Source: an uncultured Actinomycetes bacterium (GTDB taxonomy: Bacteria > Actinomycetota > Thermoleophilia > Gaiellales > F1-60-MAGs149). From it: DNA of 6,420 nt. The stretch lies in the NCBI GenBank assembly GCA_903847495.1, contig CAINDT010000329.1:1-6420 (forward strand), read 5' to 3'. The notes under the pieces are model-generated. The model saw only the letters and a program-made list of their open reading frames with translations. It was not told the DNA's origin and did no database searches. Positions 1-5,673 of the stretch are shown here, piece after piece. Made by a program: the position numbers and the translations under genes. Within the stretch, counting starts at the first letter, position 1. Each line of letters opens with the position of its first letter.

Positions 1-12
1 GCCTTCGATCAT
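1..12 (-). CDS. Start of an unidentified gene running off the left edge
   Basis: Only four codons (Met-Ile-Glu-Gly) lie inside the window, so no function can be given. The reason to call a start is upstream: an ATG at 12-10 on the minus strand is preceded, after exactly six bases, by TACACT (24-19). The same arrangement precedes selD, the reductase, the phosphodiesterase and the permease in this window. The gene would follow selD on the same strand after a 21-base gap. It may be co-transcribed with selD, or use its own promoter in that gap. It could be a chance ATG; the evidence is the promoter-like spacing alone. Confidence 0.35.
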
Positions 13-18
13 GAGCGG

Positions 19-24
19 AGTGTA
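19..24 (-). promoter_or_regulatory. Candidate leaderless -10 box for the left-edge gene
   Basis: The minus-strand hexamer TACACT fits TANNNT and ends six bases (CCGCTC) before the ATG at 12. With this spacing transcription would begin at or within a base of the A of ATG, giving a leaderless mRNA. No -35 element is recognisable; that region would lie inside the 3' end of selD. Confidence 0.4.
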
Positions 25-33
25 CCCCGCCGT

Positions 34-1047
34 CTAGATCAGCGCGACGGTGCCCGTCGCACCGGCGACGAGACGGCCGATCACCGGGCCGGGCAGGACC
101 GACGGATCGGTGTCCGCGGGCACGGCAGCACGCAGGCCACCCGACGTCTGCGCATCGCACGCCAGTGTGATCAGCGCATCCACCGCGCCGTCCCGGGCCG
201 ACATGTACGCCGCGGCTGCGGCGCGGTTGCGGCGCGACCCGCCGGGGATGACATCCGCCTCGACCAACTCGCGGACGCCCGGGATCAGCGGCAGCGCGCC
301 GAGCTCGAGCTCGGCAGCGCACCCCGACTCGCGCACGAGGTTGTGAAGATGCCCGACGAGCCCGAAGCCCGTCACGTCCACCACCGCCGTCGGTCCGACA
401 GCGCGCAACGTGTCAGCCGCGGCGGCATTCGTCATCGCCATCACCTCGACGCCTGCGGCCAGCACCTCGGCCGGCGCGGCATCCTTGCGCATCGCGTTGG
501 CGACGATGCCACTGCCAAGCGGCTTGGACAGGCAGAGGAGATCGCCAGGACGCCCGCCGCTGTTCACCCAGAACGAGCCCCCAGGGGCGATGCCCGTGAC
601 CGCCAGGCCGTACAGGGGCTCAGGTGCGGTGACGGTATGACCCCCGACGATCGAGACGCCCGCCGCATGCGCCGTGGCGGCACCGCCACGCAGGATCTCG
701 GTCGTGACGGCCGCTTCGACGCCGGCCGGGATCGCCATGATCGCCAGCGCGAAACGCGGGATGCCGCCCATCGCATAGACATCGGAGATCGCGTTGGCCG
801 CGGCGATGCGCCCGTAGTCGAACGGATCGTCGACCACAGGCCCGAAGGCGTCGATGGTCTGGATCAGCGTGCTGCCGTCGTCGAGGCGGATCACCGCCGC
901 ATCGTCGAAGGTCGCACCAGAGACAAGGACGTTGGGATCATCGCGATGCGGTACGCCCTGCAGCACCTCGGCGAGCGCCGCGGCAGGCAGCTTCGAGGCG
1001 CAGCCGCCACCCGAGGAGAGCTGCGTCATGCGGATCGGCGTGGCCAT
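34..1047 (-). CDS. selD: Selenide, water dikinase (selenophosphate synthetase)
   Basis: The enzyme makes monoselenophosphate from selenide and ATP, the selenium donor for selenocysteinyl-tRNA and for 2-selenouridine in tRNA; it is cytosolic. The product is 337 aa, close to the family's usual 340-350. The N-terminal catalytic loop reads GGGCASKL, with Cys16 and Lys19 matching E. coli Cys17 and Lys20. The metal-binding aspartates are visible in FDDAAV (D49), QTIDAF (D66), AISDVYAMGG (D89) and VVDVTGFGL (D224). GGH-x3-APEP and CDAQTSGGL are further family signatures. The second loop cysteine of E. coli (Cys19, not essential there) is Ser18 here. Cys16 is encoded by TGC, so this is the Cys form and not the Sec form. 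The start is set by MATPIRMTQLSSGGG matching the family N-terminus and by a TANNNT box six bases upstream. The frame stays open far upstream but there it is only antisense to the reductase. No selA, selB or selC is visible nearby. Confidence 0.97.
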   Translation of the reverse strand: MATPIRMTQLSSGGGCASKLPAAALAEVLQGVPHRDDPNVLVSGATFDDAAVIRLDDGSTLIQTIDAFGPVVDDPFDYGRIAAANAISDVYAMGGIPRFALAIMAIPAGVEAAVTTEILRGGAATAHAAGVSIVGGHTVTAPEPLYGLAVTGIAPGGSFWVNSGGRPGDLLCLSKPLGSGIVANAMRKDAAPAEVLAAGVEVMAMTNAAAADTLRAVGPTAVVDVTGFGLVGHLHNLVRESGCAAELELGALPLIPGVRELVEADVIPGGSRRNRAAAAAYMSARDGAVDALITLACDAQTSGGLRAAVPADTDPSVLPGPVIGRLVAGATGTVALI

Positions 1048-1053
1048 AGGCGA

Positions 1054-1059
1054 ACAGTA
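1054..1059 (-). promoter_or_regulatory. Leaderless -10 box of selD
   Basis: The minus-strand TACTGT (preceded by GC, giving GCTACTGT) ends six bases (TCGCCT) before the selD ATG. No purine-rich Shine-Dalgarno lies between the box and the ATG. No convincing -35 is found 17-18 bases upstream. It forms half of a divergent promoter pair with the box at 1093-1098. Confidence 0.6.
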
Positions 1060-1072
1060 GCGACGGGCCGCG

Positions 1073-1090
1073 GATCGGCCGACGATCGGC
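1073..1090. repeat. Two direct GATCGGC repeats between divergent promoters
   Basis: GATCGGC occurs at 1073-1079 and again at 1084-1090, 11 bases apart, or about one helical turn. It lies between the outward-facing -10 boxes of selD and the reductase. The palindromes CGGCCG (1076-1081) and CGATCG (1083-1088) lie within it. A regulator could bind here and control both genes, but such short GC-rich repeats also arise by chance. Confidence 0.3.
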
Positions 1091-1092
1091 GC

Positions 1093-1098
1093 TACGCT
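1093..1098 (+). promoter_or_regulatory. Leaderless -10 box of the aldo/keto reductase gene
   Basis: TACGCT (within GCTACGCT) ends six bases (CCGGGT) before the ATG at 1105. There is no usable Shine-Dalgarno and no clear -35. The box has the same geometry as the box of the divergent selD gene. Confidence 0.6.
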
Positions 1099-1104
1099 CC
1101 GGGT

Positions 1105-2124
1105 ATGAAGACGCGCACGCTCGGAAGCAGTGGCGTCGAGGTCTCGGAAGTGGGCTTCGGCGTGTGGACCCTGGCCACCGGTTGGTGGGGCGAGTACACC
1201 GACGACGAGGCGGTCGCCCTCCTCCGCCACGCGAAGGAGCGGGGCATCACCTTCTACGACACTGCCGACACGTACGGCGAGGGTCGTGGCGAGATGCTGC
1301 TGAACAAGGCCTTCGGCAACGAGGCCGACGTGGTCGTCGGCACGAAGTTCGGCTACGACATCTACTCGCCGTGGGAGCGCAAGGGCCACGTCGAGCGCCC
1401 GCACGACTGGTCGCCCGCGTTCGTCCGCTACGCGCTCGAGCAGAGCCTCAAGCGCCTTGGCCGCGACCAGATCGACTTCTACCAGTTGCACAACCCTCGC
1501 ATGGATGCGCTCCAAGACGACGCGCTGTGGGAGTACCTCGACGAGCTGCTGAAGGTCGGGACCGTGCGCTCGATCGGCGTGGCCCTCGGGCCCGCGATCG
1601 GTTGGCGCGACGAGGGCGTCTGGGTGGCAAACAACCGCCCGCTGCACGCCATGCAGGTGATTCACAACCTGCTCGAGCAGCAGCCGGGCCGCGAGTTCAT
1701 CGAAAACGCGGCCGCGAACGGCGTCAGCATCGTGGCCCGCGTCCCCCACTCCTCCGGCATGCTCGAGGGCAGGTACACCACGGAGACCACGTTCGCCGAG
1801 AACGATCACCGCCGCCATCGCCCCAAGTCGTGGCTGATGGAGGGCGTGCAGAAGGTCGAGGCCGTGCGCTTCCTCGAGCGTGACGATCGCACGATGGGCC
1901 AGGCCGCCATGCAGTGGCTGCTCCACGAGCCCGCGGTCTCGACCGTGCTGCCGAACATCTACAACGTGGAGCAGATCGACGAGTTCGCCGCCACCTCCGA
2001 CACGCCGCCCGTCACCGACGAGGAGTTCACCCGCGTCGAGGCGCTGTGGGAAGAGGGCTTCGGCGTTGAGCCGTATACCGGCGAGGATGCCGGCGTCCTG
2101 CTCGGCGAGCTGGCGACCGACTAG
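1105..2124 (+). CDS. Aldo/keto reductase family oxidoreductase
   Basis: The 339 aa product is a full-length (beta/alpha)8-barrel aldo/keto reductase, probably a cytosolic NADPH-dependent reductase of aldehydes or ketones; its substrate cannot be read from sequence. The N-terminus MKTRTLGSSGVEVSEVGFG is the family's usual opening. The catalytic tetrad is visible: Asp52 and Tyr57 in FYDTADTYGEG, Lys81 in GTKFG, and His129 in QLHNP. The segment usually written IGVSNF reads SIGVALGPAIGW (157-167), so the common Ser-Asn pair after GV is missing. I believe this marks a subfamily and not a broken protein, because both flanks align well. The late part (QAAMQWLLHEPAVSTVLPNIYNVEQIDEF, about 266-294) is the usual cofactor-binding end. 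The start is fixed by the family N-terminus and the -10 box six bases upstream; the open frame before it is antisense to selD. Its TAG overlaps the stop of the convergent glycosyltransferase gene. Confidence 0.93.
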   Translation: MKTRTLGSSGVEVSEVGFGVWTLATGWWGEYTDDEAVALLRHAKERGITFYDTADTYGEGRGEMLLNKAFGNEADVVVGTKFGYDIYSPWERKGHVERPHDWSPAFVRYALEQSLKRLGRDQIDFYQLHNPRMDALQDDALWEYLDELLKVGTVRSIGVALGPAIGWRDEGVWVANNRPLHAMQVIHNLLEQQPGREFIENAAANGVSIVARVPHSSGMLEGRYTTETTFAENDHRRHRPKSWLMEGVQKVEAVRFLERDDRTMGQAAMQWLLHEPAVSTVLPNIYNVEQIDEFAATSDTPPVTDEEFTRVEALWEEGFGVEPYTGEDAGVLLGELATD

Positions 2125-3173
2125 ACCGCGCGGCCGGCGACGGTCGTCAGCAGATCGAGCATGCGGCGCGCCTGCACCACATCGGCCTGCGCGTCGGCCT
2201 TGGCCTGACCAGCAGGATCCTCACGCGGCAAGTCGAGCGCCGCGCGCAGCCCGTCGAGGATCGCGTCCTCGCTGGTCGGATCGACACGGATCGCCGATGT
2301 CTCCGGGAGGTCGCGCGCGACGGGTGCGGTGCTCGAGACGACGAGCGGCACGCCACAGGCCACCGCCTCGAGCGCGCCCAGGCCATAGCCCTCGCTGAGC
2401 GCCACGAGCGCCGCGGCATCGGCGCCGCGCAGCAGCACGGGCACCTGCTCCGGCGGGACGGCGCCGAGCAGACGCACGCCGCTCATCCCGCGCAGCGTGT
2501 CCTCGAGTGGGCCCGAGCCCGCGATCCACAGCTCGCCCCCGCCCCGCTCGGCGAACAGCCGCTGGGCGGCGCGTGCGAGGCGTTCAGGATTCTTGCGCTC
2601 GATCAGATTGCCGATCTGGACGATCAGCGGACGCTGCGGCGGCTCGCCGTAGGGCGAGAGGTCGGCCGCGCCAGGGCGAAACAGCACGCGATCCACACCG
2701 GTGTTGATGACGTCGATTTCGAGACCGGGATAGACGGCGGCGAGGCGCTCGGCCAGCGCCGGCGACACCGCCACGACCCGATCGGCGCCCTTGATCGCGC
2801 GCCGCATGCTCGCGCGCAGCGCCTTGGAGCGCTCGAGGTGCGTGACGTCGCCGCCATGCGCGACGAGCACGTACGGCACCTTGGCGGCCTTCGCCGCGCG
2901 CCGTGCCATCAGCGCGGTCGGCGTCAGGTAGTGCGCCAGCACGACGTCGGGCTGCATGCGATCGGCGGCGATGGTGCCACGGCTACGCAGGCCGTTGTAC
3001 TTCCGCGCCGTGCCAAGCCGGCCCGTCGCCTCCTTCTGGAGCCCGACGATCTCCACGGTGCAGCCGTTCTGCTCGAGCGCACGCGTCTGCCGCGCCACGA
3101 AGACGCCGTACTGCGGCACCTCCAGCGAGGGGATCATGTTGGAGACGACAAGGACTCGGAGCGAATCGCGCAC
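2121..3173 (-). CDS. GT4-family (GT-B fold) glycosyltransferase
   Basis: The 350 aa product is a retaining glycosyltransferase of family GT4, which moves a sugar from a nucleotide donor to a glycan or lipid acceptor at the inner face of the membrane. The N-terminal domain opens SLRVLVVSNMIPS and carries PQYGVFVARQTRAL (20-33), a pattern seen in cell-surface polysaccharide glycosyltransferases. The linker and donor domain show VINTGVDRVLFRP (155-167), IVQIGNLIERKNPERLARA (184-202) and the catalytic E-x7-E motif, SEGYGLGALEA (Glu261 and Glu269). No signal peptide or membrane span is seen. The start is a GTG, chosen because it sits just ahead of the first beta strand. The hexamer at the leaderless position is CATCCT, a weaker match than in neighbouring genes. 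The acceptor and donor sugars are unknown: a role in capsule, teichuronic-type or mannan synthesis is possible, but no glycan genes adjoin it. Confidence 0.93.
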   Translation of the reverse strand: MRDSLRVLVVSNMIPSLEVPQYGVFVARQTRALEQNGCTVEIVGLQKEATGRLGTARKYNGLRSRGTIAADRMQPDVVLAHYLTPTALMARRAAKAAKVPYVLVAHGGDVTHLERSKALRASMRRAIKGADRVVAVSPALAERLAAVYPGLEIDVINTGVDRVLFRPGAADLSPYGEPPQRPLIVQIGNLIERKNPERLARAAQRLFAERGGGELWIAGSGPLEDTLRGMSGVRLLGAVPPEQVPVLLRGADAAALVALSEGYGLGALEAVACGVPLVVSSTAPVARDLPETSAIRVDPTSEDAILDGLRAALDLPREDPAGQAKADAQADVVQARRMLDLLTTVAGRAV

Positions 3174-3202
3174 CTACTGAGGATGCCGCACGTTCCGGTC
3201 GC

Positions 3203-3208
3203 TAGGCT
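3203..3208 (+). promoter_or_regulatory. Candidate -10 box of the tRNA-Thr gene
   Basis: TAGGCT (within GCTAGGCT) lies nine bases before the first base of the mature tRNA, so a transcript would carry only a two- or three-base 5' leader for RNase P to remove. A matching -35 is not apparent; CTGAGG at 3177-3182 is too far away (20-base spacer). The box lies between the divergent glycosyltransferase gene and the tRNA. Confidence 0.45.
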
Positions 3209-3217
3209 GCAGGACGC

Positions 3218-3290
3218 GCCGGCGTAGCTCAGTTGGTAGAGCGCCACTCTTGTAAAGTGGATGTCCTCGGTTCGATCCCGGGCGCCGGCT
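3218..3290 (+). tRNA. tRNA-Thr, anticodon TGT
   Basis: A complete 73-base cloverleaf can be folded by hand. The acceptor stem is GCCGGCG (3218-3224) with CGCCGGC (3283-3289), seven perfect pairs. The D stem is GCTC/GAGC (3227-3230, 3239-3242). The anticodon stem is CCACT/AGTGG (3244-3248, 3256-3260), with loop CTTGTAA and anticodon TGT at 3251-3253, which reads ACA. The variable loop is five bases, and the T arm is CTCGG/CCGGG around TTCGATC (3271-3277). The discriminator base is T (3290). CCA is not encoded, so a CCA-adding enzyme is needed. No clear terminator follows in the 98 bases before the phosphodiesterase gene, which might therefore receive read-through. Confidence 0.97.
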
Positions 3291-3376
3291 CTCGGGATTC
3301 TCCACCGATCGGCTGTGGTGCGGTTACGCCGTGTTTGCGATCCGGTGAATTCCGCTCGCAGATTCTCGCGCAGGAG

Positions 3377-3382
3377 TACGCT
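3377..3382 (+). promoter_or_regulatory. Leaderless -10 box of the phosphodiesterase gene
   Basis: TACGCT ends six bases before the ATG at 3389. Those six bases happen to be GGAGGT, a Shine-Dalgarno-like string, but it touches the ATG with no spacer and so could not act as a normal ribosome-binding site for this start. The leaderless reading fits better. No -35 is recognisable. Confidence 0.55.
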
Positions 3383-3388
3383 GGAGGT

Positions 3389-4093
3389 ATGGGAACCCAC
3401 CTGCACATCGCGCACCGGGGGTACCGGACCGGGCTCGGCGACAACACCCTCGCGCAGATCCAAGAGGCGATCCGACTCGGTGCCGACATGGTCGAGGTCG
3501 ATGTGCGCCGCCGCCGTTCCGACGGCGAACTCGTCCTGGCCCACGACAAGGGACCCAACGAGACCGCGCCCCGTTTGCGCGACGCGCTGGCGCTCGCGCG
3601 GCACCACAACATCCCGCTCAATCTCGATCTCAAGCAGAACCACCTGTCCGAGCAGCTCGTACGCGAGCTGCGCGAGGCGGGGATGACCGAGCGCATCGTG
3701 ATCACCGGCGGTGGCTGGGAGCAGGCGCTGTGGATCCGCCATCTGGAGCCACGCATCCGCGTGGGCCTGACGATCCCGCGTCGCCACCACGATTGGATCC
3801 GCGCTCTCGGCTGGGTCGCCAACCGCGCGTGGCGGTTCGTCTGGACCGGCCGTGTCGACCTACTGCTGAAGGCCACGCACTGCGACCTCGTGACGGTCCA
3901 GCACCGGCTCGTCACGCCGAAGCTGATCACCCAGGTGCACCGCGCCGGCGGCGAGATCTGGGTGTGGACGCCCGACGACCCCGCGACGATCGCCCGCCTG
4001 GTCGCGATGGGCGTCGATGGCATCTGCACGAACGTGCCGGATCCCGCTCGCGTCGCCGCCACGCTGCGGTCATCGCTGCCCGCTGCCGCGTAA
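3389..4093 (+). CDS. Compact glycerophosphodiester phosphodiesterase
   Basis: The enzyme hydrolyses glycerophosphodiesters to glycerol 3-phosphate and an alcohol, recycling phospholipid head groups. The 234 aa product is a PLC-like TIM-barrel phosphodiesterase. Active-site residues are in place: His9 and Arg10 in AHRGY, Asn19 in the DNT version of the usual ENT, Glu36 and Asp38 in MVEVDVR, and the second catalytic His52 in LAHD. Lys82 in LNLDLK and the closing VWTPDD and GVDGICTNVPD (about 190-217) complete the barrel. No signal peptide or lipobox is present, so it is probably cytosolic. The loop between LAHD and the next helix (about residues 54-63) is far shorter than in typical members, which have some 30-40 residues there. 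The start is set by the HRG motif lying eight residues in and by the -10 box. It converges on the permease gene with a two-base gap. The exact substrate is not known. Confidence 0.92.
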   Translation: MGTHLHIAHRGYRTGLGDNTLAQIQEAIRLGADMVEVDVRRRRSDGELVLAHDKGPNETAPRLRDALALARHHNIPLNLDLKQNHLSEQLVRELREAGMTERIVITGGGWEQALWIRHLEPRIRVGLTIPRRHHDWIRALGWVANRAWRFVWTGRVDLLLKATHCDLVTVQHRLVTPKLITQVHRAGGEIWVWTPDDPATIARLVAMGVDGICTNVPDPARVAATLRSSLPAAA

Positions 4094-4095
4094 GC

Positions 4096-4866
4096 TCAGC
4101 CGAACGTGCGCGCGGTGTACACGACCGCGACGACGACACCGATCACCAGCACCAGTCGCTGGAGCACCTTGGCGGGCACGCGACTGGCGACGCGCCCGCC
4201 CAGATAGCCGCCGAGCAACGCGCACACGAGCATCACGCCGGCGGTCATCCACAGCACGTGCCCGGAGAACAGGAAGATGACGGCGGCGAAGCCGTTGACG
4301 ACGAGGCTCGTGCACTGCTTGAGCGCGTTGATGCGCGTGAGGGTGTCGACGAGCACCATGCCGAGGACGGCCAGGACGATGATGCCGAGCCCGCCGCCGA
4401 AGTAGCCCCCGTAGATCGCAGCGAGGAAGACCCCGATCGCCGGACCGACGAGCTGCTCGCGCCCGTCGTGGAGTCGCGAGATCCGCGCAGCGACACGACG
4501 TTTGACCTGATCGCCGAGGGCGAGGATCACGACGGCGCCGAGGATCAGGAACGGCACGAGCACCTTGAACGCACTCTCGGGCGTAACCAGCAGAAGAACG
4601 GCGCCGAGGATGCCGCCGAGCCCCGCGGCGGGCAGCAGGATGCGCATGCGCCGTCCCTGCCCGACGAGGTCGCCACGCTGCGCGTACGTGCCGCCGAGAT
4701 ACCCCGGCACGAGCGCCACCGTGTTGGTCACGTTCGCGGTGACGGGCGGCACACCCAGTGCCAGCAGGACAGGGAACGAGATCAGCGTGCCGCCGCCGGC
4801 CAGCGCATTGACGAGCCCGGCCGCGAGCGCAGCAAGGCCCGCGATGGCGTACTGACCCGGCGTCAT
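4096..4866 (-). CDS. TauE/SafE-family membrane permease
   Basis: The 256 aa product is very hydrophobic, with about eight likely membrane spans, and belongs to the sulfite exporter TauE/SafE (former DUF81) family, whose members move small anions such as sulfite, sulfoacetate or other organosulfur compounds across the inner membrane. The internal two-fold repeat is visible: AGLVNALAGGGTLISFP (16-32) with PPVTANVTNT (40-49) in the first half, and YGGYFGGGLGII (152-163) with DTLTRINALKQ (174-184) in the second. A short charged loop (about 119-138) separates the halves. It lies 19 bases downstream of the sigma gene on the same strand but has its own TANNNT box in that gap. It may be both co-transcribed and independently expressed. 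Nothing nearby (no sulfur or taurine genes) indicates the substrate. Confidence 0.92.
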   Translation of the reverse strand: MTPGQYAIAGLAALAAGLVNALAGGGTLISFPVLLALGVPPVTANVTNTVALVPGYLGGTYAQRGDLVGQGRRMRILLPAAGLGGILGAVLLLVTPESAFKVLVPFLILGAVVILALGDQVKRRVAARISRLHDGREQLVGPAIGVFLAAIYGGYFGGGLGIIVLAVLGMVLVDTLTRINALKQCTSLVVNGFAAVIFLFSGHVLWMTAGVMLVCALLGGYLGGRVASRVPAKVLQRLVLVIGVVVAVVYTARTFG

Positions 4867-4872
4867 GCCGGC

Positions 4873-4878
4873 AATCTA
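4873..4878 (-). promoter_or_regulatory. Leaderless -10 box of the permease gene
   Basis: The minus-strand TAGATT ends six bases (GCCGGC) before the permease ATG and lies wholly in the 19-base gap after the sigma gene stop. Any -35 would lie inside the sigma gene; none is clear. Confidence 0.55.
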
Positions 4879-4885
4879 CGCGGTT

Positions 4886-5569
4886 CTAGGCGGTCTCGGC
4901 GACATCGCGGCTGGCGCGATGCTGCTCGATCTTGCGCTTGACGCGCTGCAGGGCGTTGTCGACGGCCTTGGGATCGCACCCGGCCTGAGCCGCGATCGCG
5001 TCGTAGGAGTCGCCGGCCATGAACGCGGCCAGAACCTCGGACTCGAGCGGGGACAGCGAGGAGCCGAGCATTGCGACCAGCGACTCGAGCTCATCGCTCG
5101 AGACCACGCACGAAGCGGGGTCCATCGTCGGCGAGCCGGCAATGGCGTCGCCAAGCGTGCACTCGCCCCCCTCGGGGTCGGCACCGGCAGGCGTGTGCGA
5201 GAACGAGATGTAGCCGTTGAGCGGCTGATGCTTGTTGCGGGTCGCGCCCTTGATCGCCGTGATGATCTGACGCGTGATGCACAACTCGGCGAAGGAGCGG
5301 AACGACGTCTCACGATCGACGCGGTAGTCGCGGATCGCCTTGTAGAGGCCGATCAGACCCTCCTGCTGGAGGTCGTCGGAGTCGCCGCCGGCCAGGAAGT
5401 AGCTCGAGGCCTTGAGACGCACGAACGGCTGGTAGCGCCGGATCAGCTGATCGAGCGCGGCATCGCTGCCGTTACGGGCGCGCAGAACGAGATTGAGATC
5501 GCCCTGATCTCGCTTCTGACGGGCTGCCGGATCGGCGGTCCGTGCGGTCGTTGCTCGGGCGGTCTGCAT
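4886..5569 (-). CDS. SigH/Spo0H-like RNA polymerase sigma factor
   Basis: The 227 aa product is a sigma-70-family factor that resembles Bacillus SigH from end to end. Region 2 runs from about 24 to 114: ALDQLIRRYQPFVRLKASSYF, then GGDSDDLQQEGLIGLYKAIRDY (core binding), then SFRSFAELCITRQI and TAIKGATRNKHQPLN (-10 melting and recognition). Region 4 runs from about 172 to 216: LSPLESEVL, then a helix-turn-helix SYDAIAAQAGCDPKAVDNALQRVKRKI for the -35. There is no region 1.1 or full region 3, as expected of this class. The start at 5569 is chosen for a GGAGGAG Shine-Dalgarno ten bases upstream and because it aligns with the SigH N-terminus. The frame stays open to an ATG at 5686, which would add 39 residues, but that part is AT-rich with non-coding-like codon use. 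In Bacillus, SigH drives transition-state and sporulation genes; the role here is unknown. rlmB lies upstream, as in Bacillus. No anti-sigma gene is visible. Confidence 0.93.
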   Translation of the reverse strand: MQTARATTARTADPAARQKRDQGDLNLVLRARNGSDAALDQLIRRYQPFVRLKASSYFLAGGDSDDLQQEGLIGLYKAIRDYRVDRETSFRSFAELCITRQIITAIKGATRNKHQPLNGYISFSHTPAGADPEGGECTLGDAIAGSPTMDPASCVVSSDELESLVAMLGSSLSPLESEVLAAFMAGDSYDAIAAQAGCDPKAVDNALQRVKRKIEQHRASRDVAETA

Positions 5570-5579
5570 GGGGGTTCTG

Positions 5580-5586
5580 CTCCTCC
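5580..5586 (-). promoter_or_regulatory. Strong Shine-Dalgarno of the sigma gene
   Basis: The minus-strand GGAGGAG lies ten bases before the ATG at 5569 and decides that start. It is the only strong, properly spaced ribosome-binding site seen before a gene in the window; the other starts look leaderless. Its upstream end is three bases from the foot of a hairpin (5590-5630). Confidence 0.75.
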
Positions 5587-5589
5587 AAC

Positions 5590-5630
5590 CCGGGGACGAA
5601 ACCCTCATCGTGTGGATGAGGTTTACCCGG
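5590..5630 (-). promoter_or_regulatory. Hairpin beside the sigma gene ribosome-binding site
   Basis: On the transcript strand the leader can fold into three stacked helices: CCGGG with CCCGG (5626-5630 with 5590-5594), AAA with TTT (5622-5624 with 5599-5601) and CCTCATC with GATGAGG (seven perfect pairs, 5615-5621 with 5603-5609). The loop is five bases, with one bulged C and a small internal loop. The foot lies three bases from the Shine-Dalgarno. There is no U tract, so this is not an intrinsic terminator. It could tune translation initiation or mRNA stability; that is inference. Confidence 0.45.
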
Positions 5631-5650
5631 ACGACCCCATGCTGCCTGAC

Positions 5651-5665
5651 GCATTTGGGAAATGC
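5651..5665. repeat. Perfect 6-base dyad with 3-base loop
   Basis: GCATTT (5651-5656), loop GGG, AAATGC (5660-5665). It may be an RNA hairpin in the sigma gene leader or a small operator. No T tract adjoins it. Confidence 0.4.
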
Positions 5666-5673
5666 AAGCGCAA

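Noticed and set aside
343..1104. Plus-strand open frame in front of the reductase start
   Set aside because: It is antisense to selD, with low-complexity Arg/Asp-rich translation, and the family N-terminus starts at 1105.
1048..1926. Long minus-strand open frame continuing upstream of selD
   Set aside because: It is antisense to a well-recognised aldo/keto reductase. The selD homology begins exactly at the ATG at 1047. Such frames are common in GC-rich DNA.
3291..3376. Possible terminator hairpins after the tRNA (CCGATCGG; GCGATCCGG with CCGCTCGC)
   Set aside because: The stems are short and interrupted and no T tract follows. They are no better than chance in GC-rich sequence.
3134..4062. 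Minus-strand open frames across the tRNA and phosphodiesterase gene
   Set aside because: They cross a tRNA and lie antisense to a gene with intact catalytic motifs. No recognisable protein features were seen.
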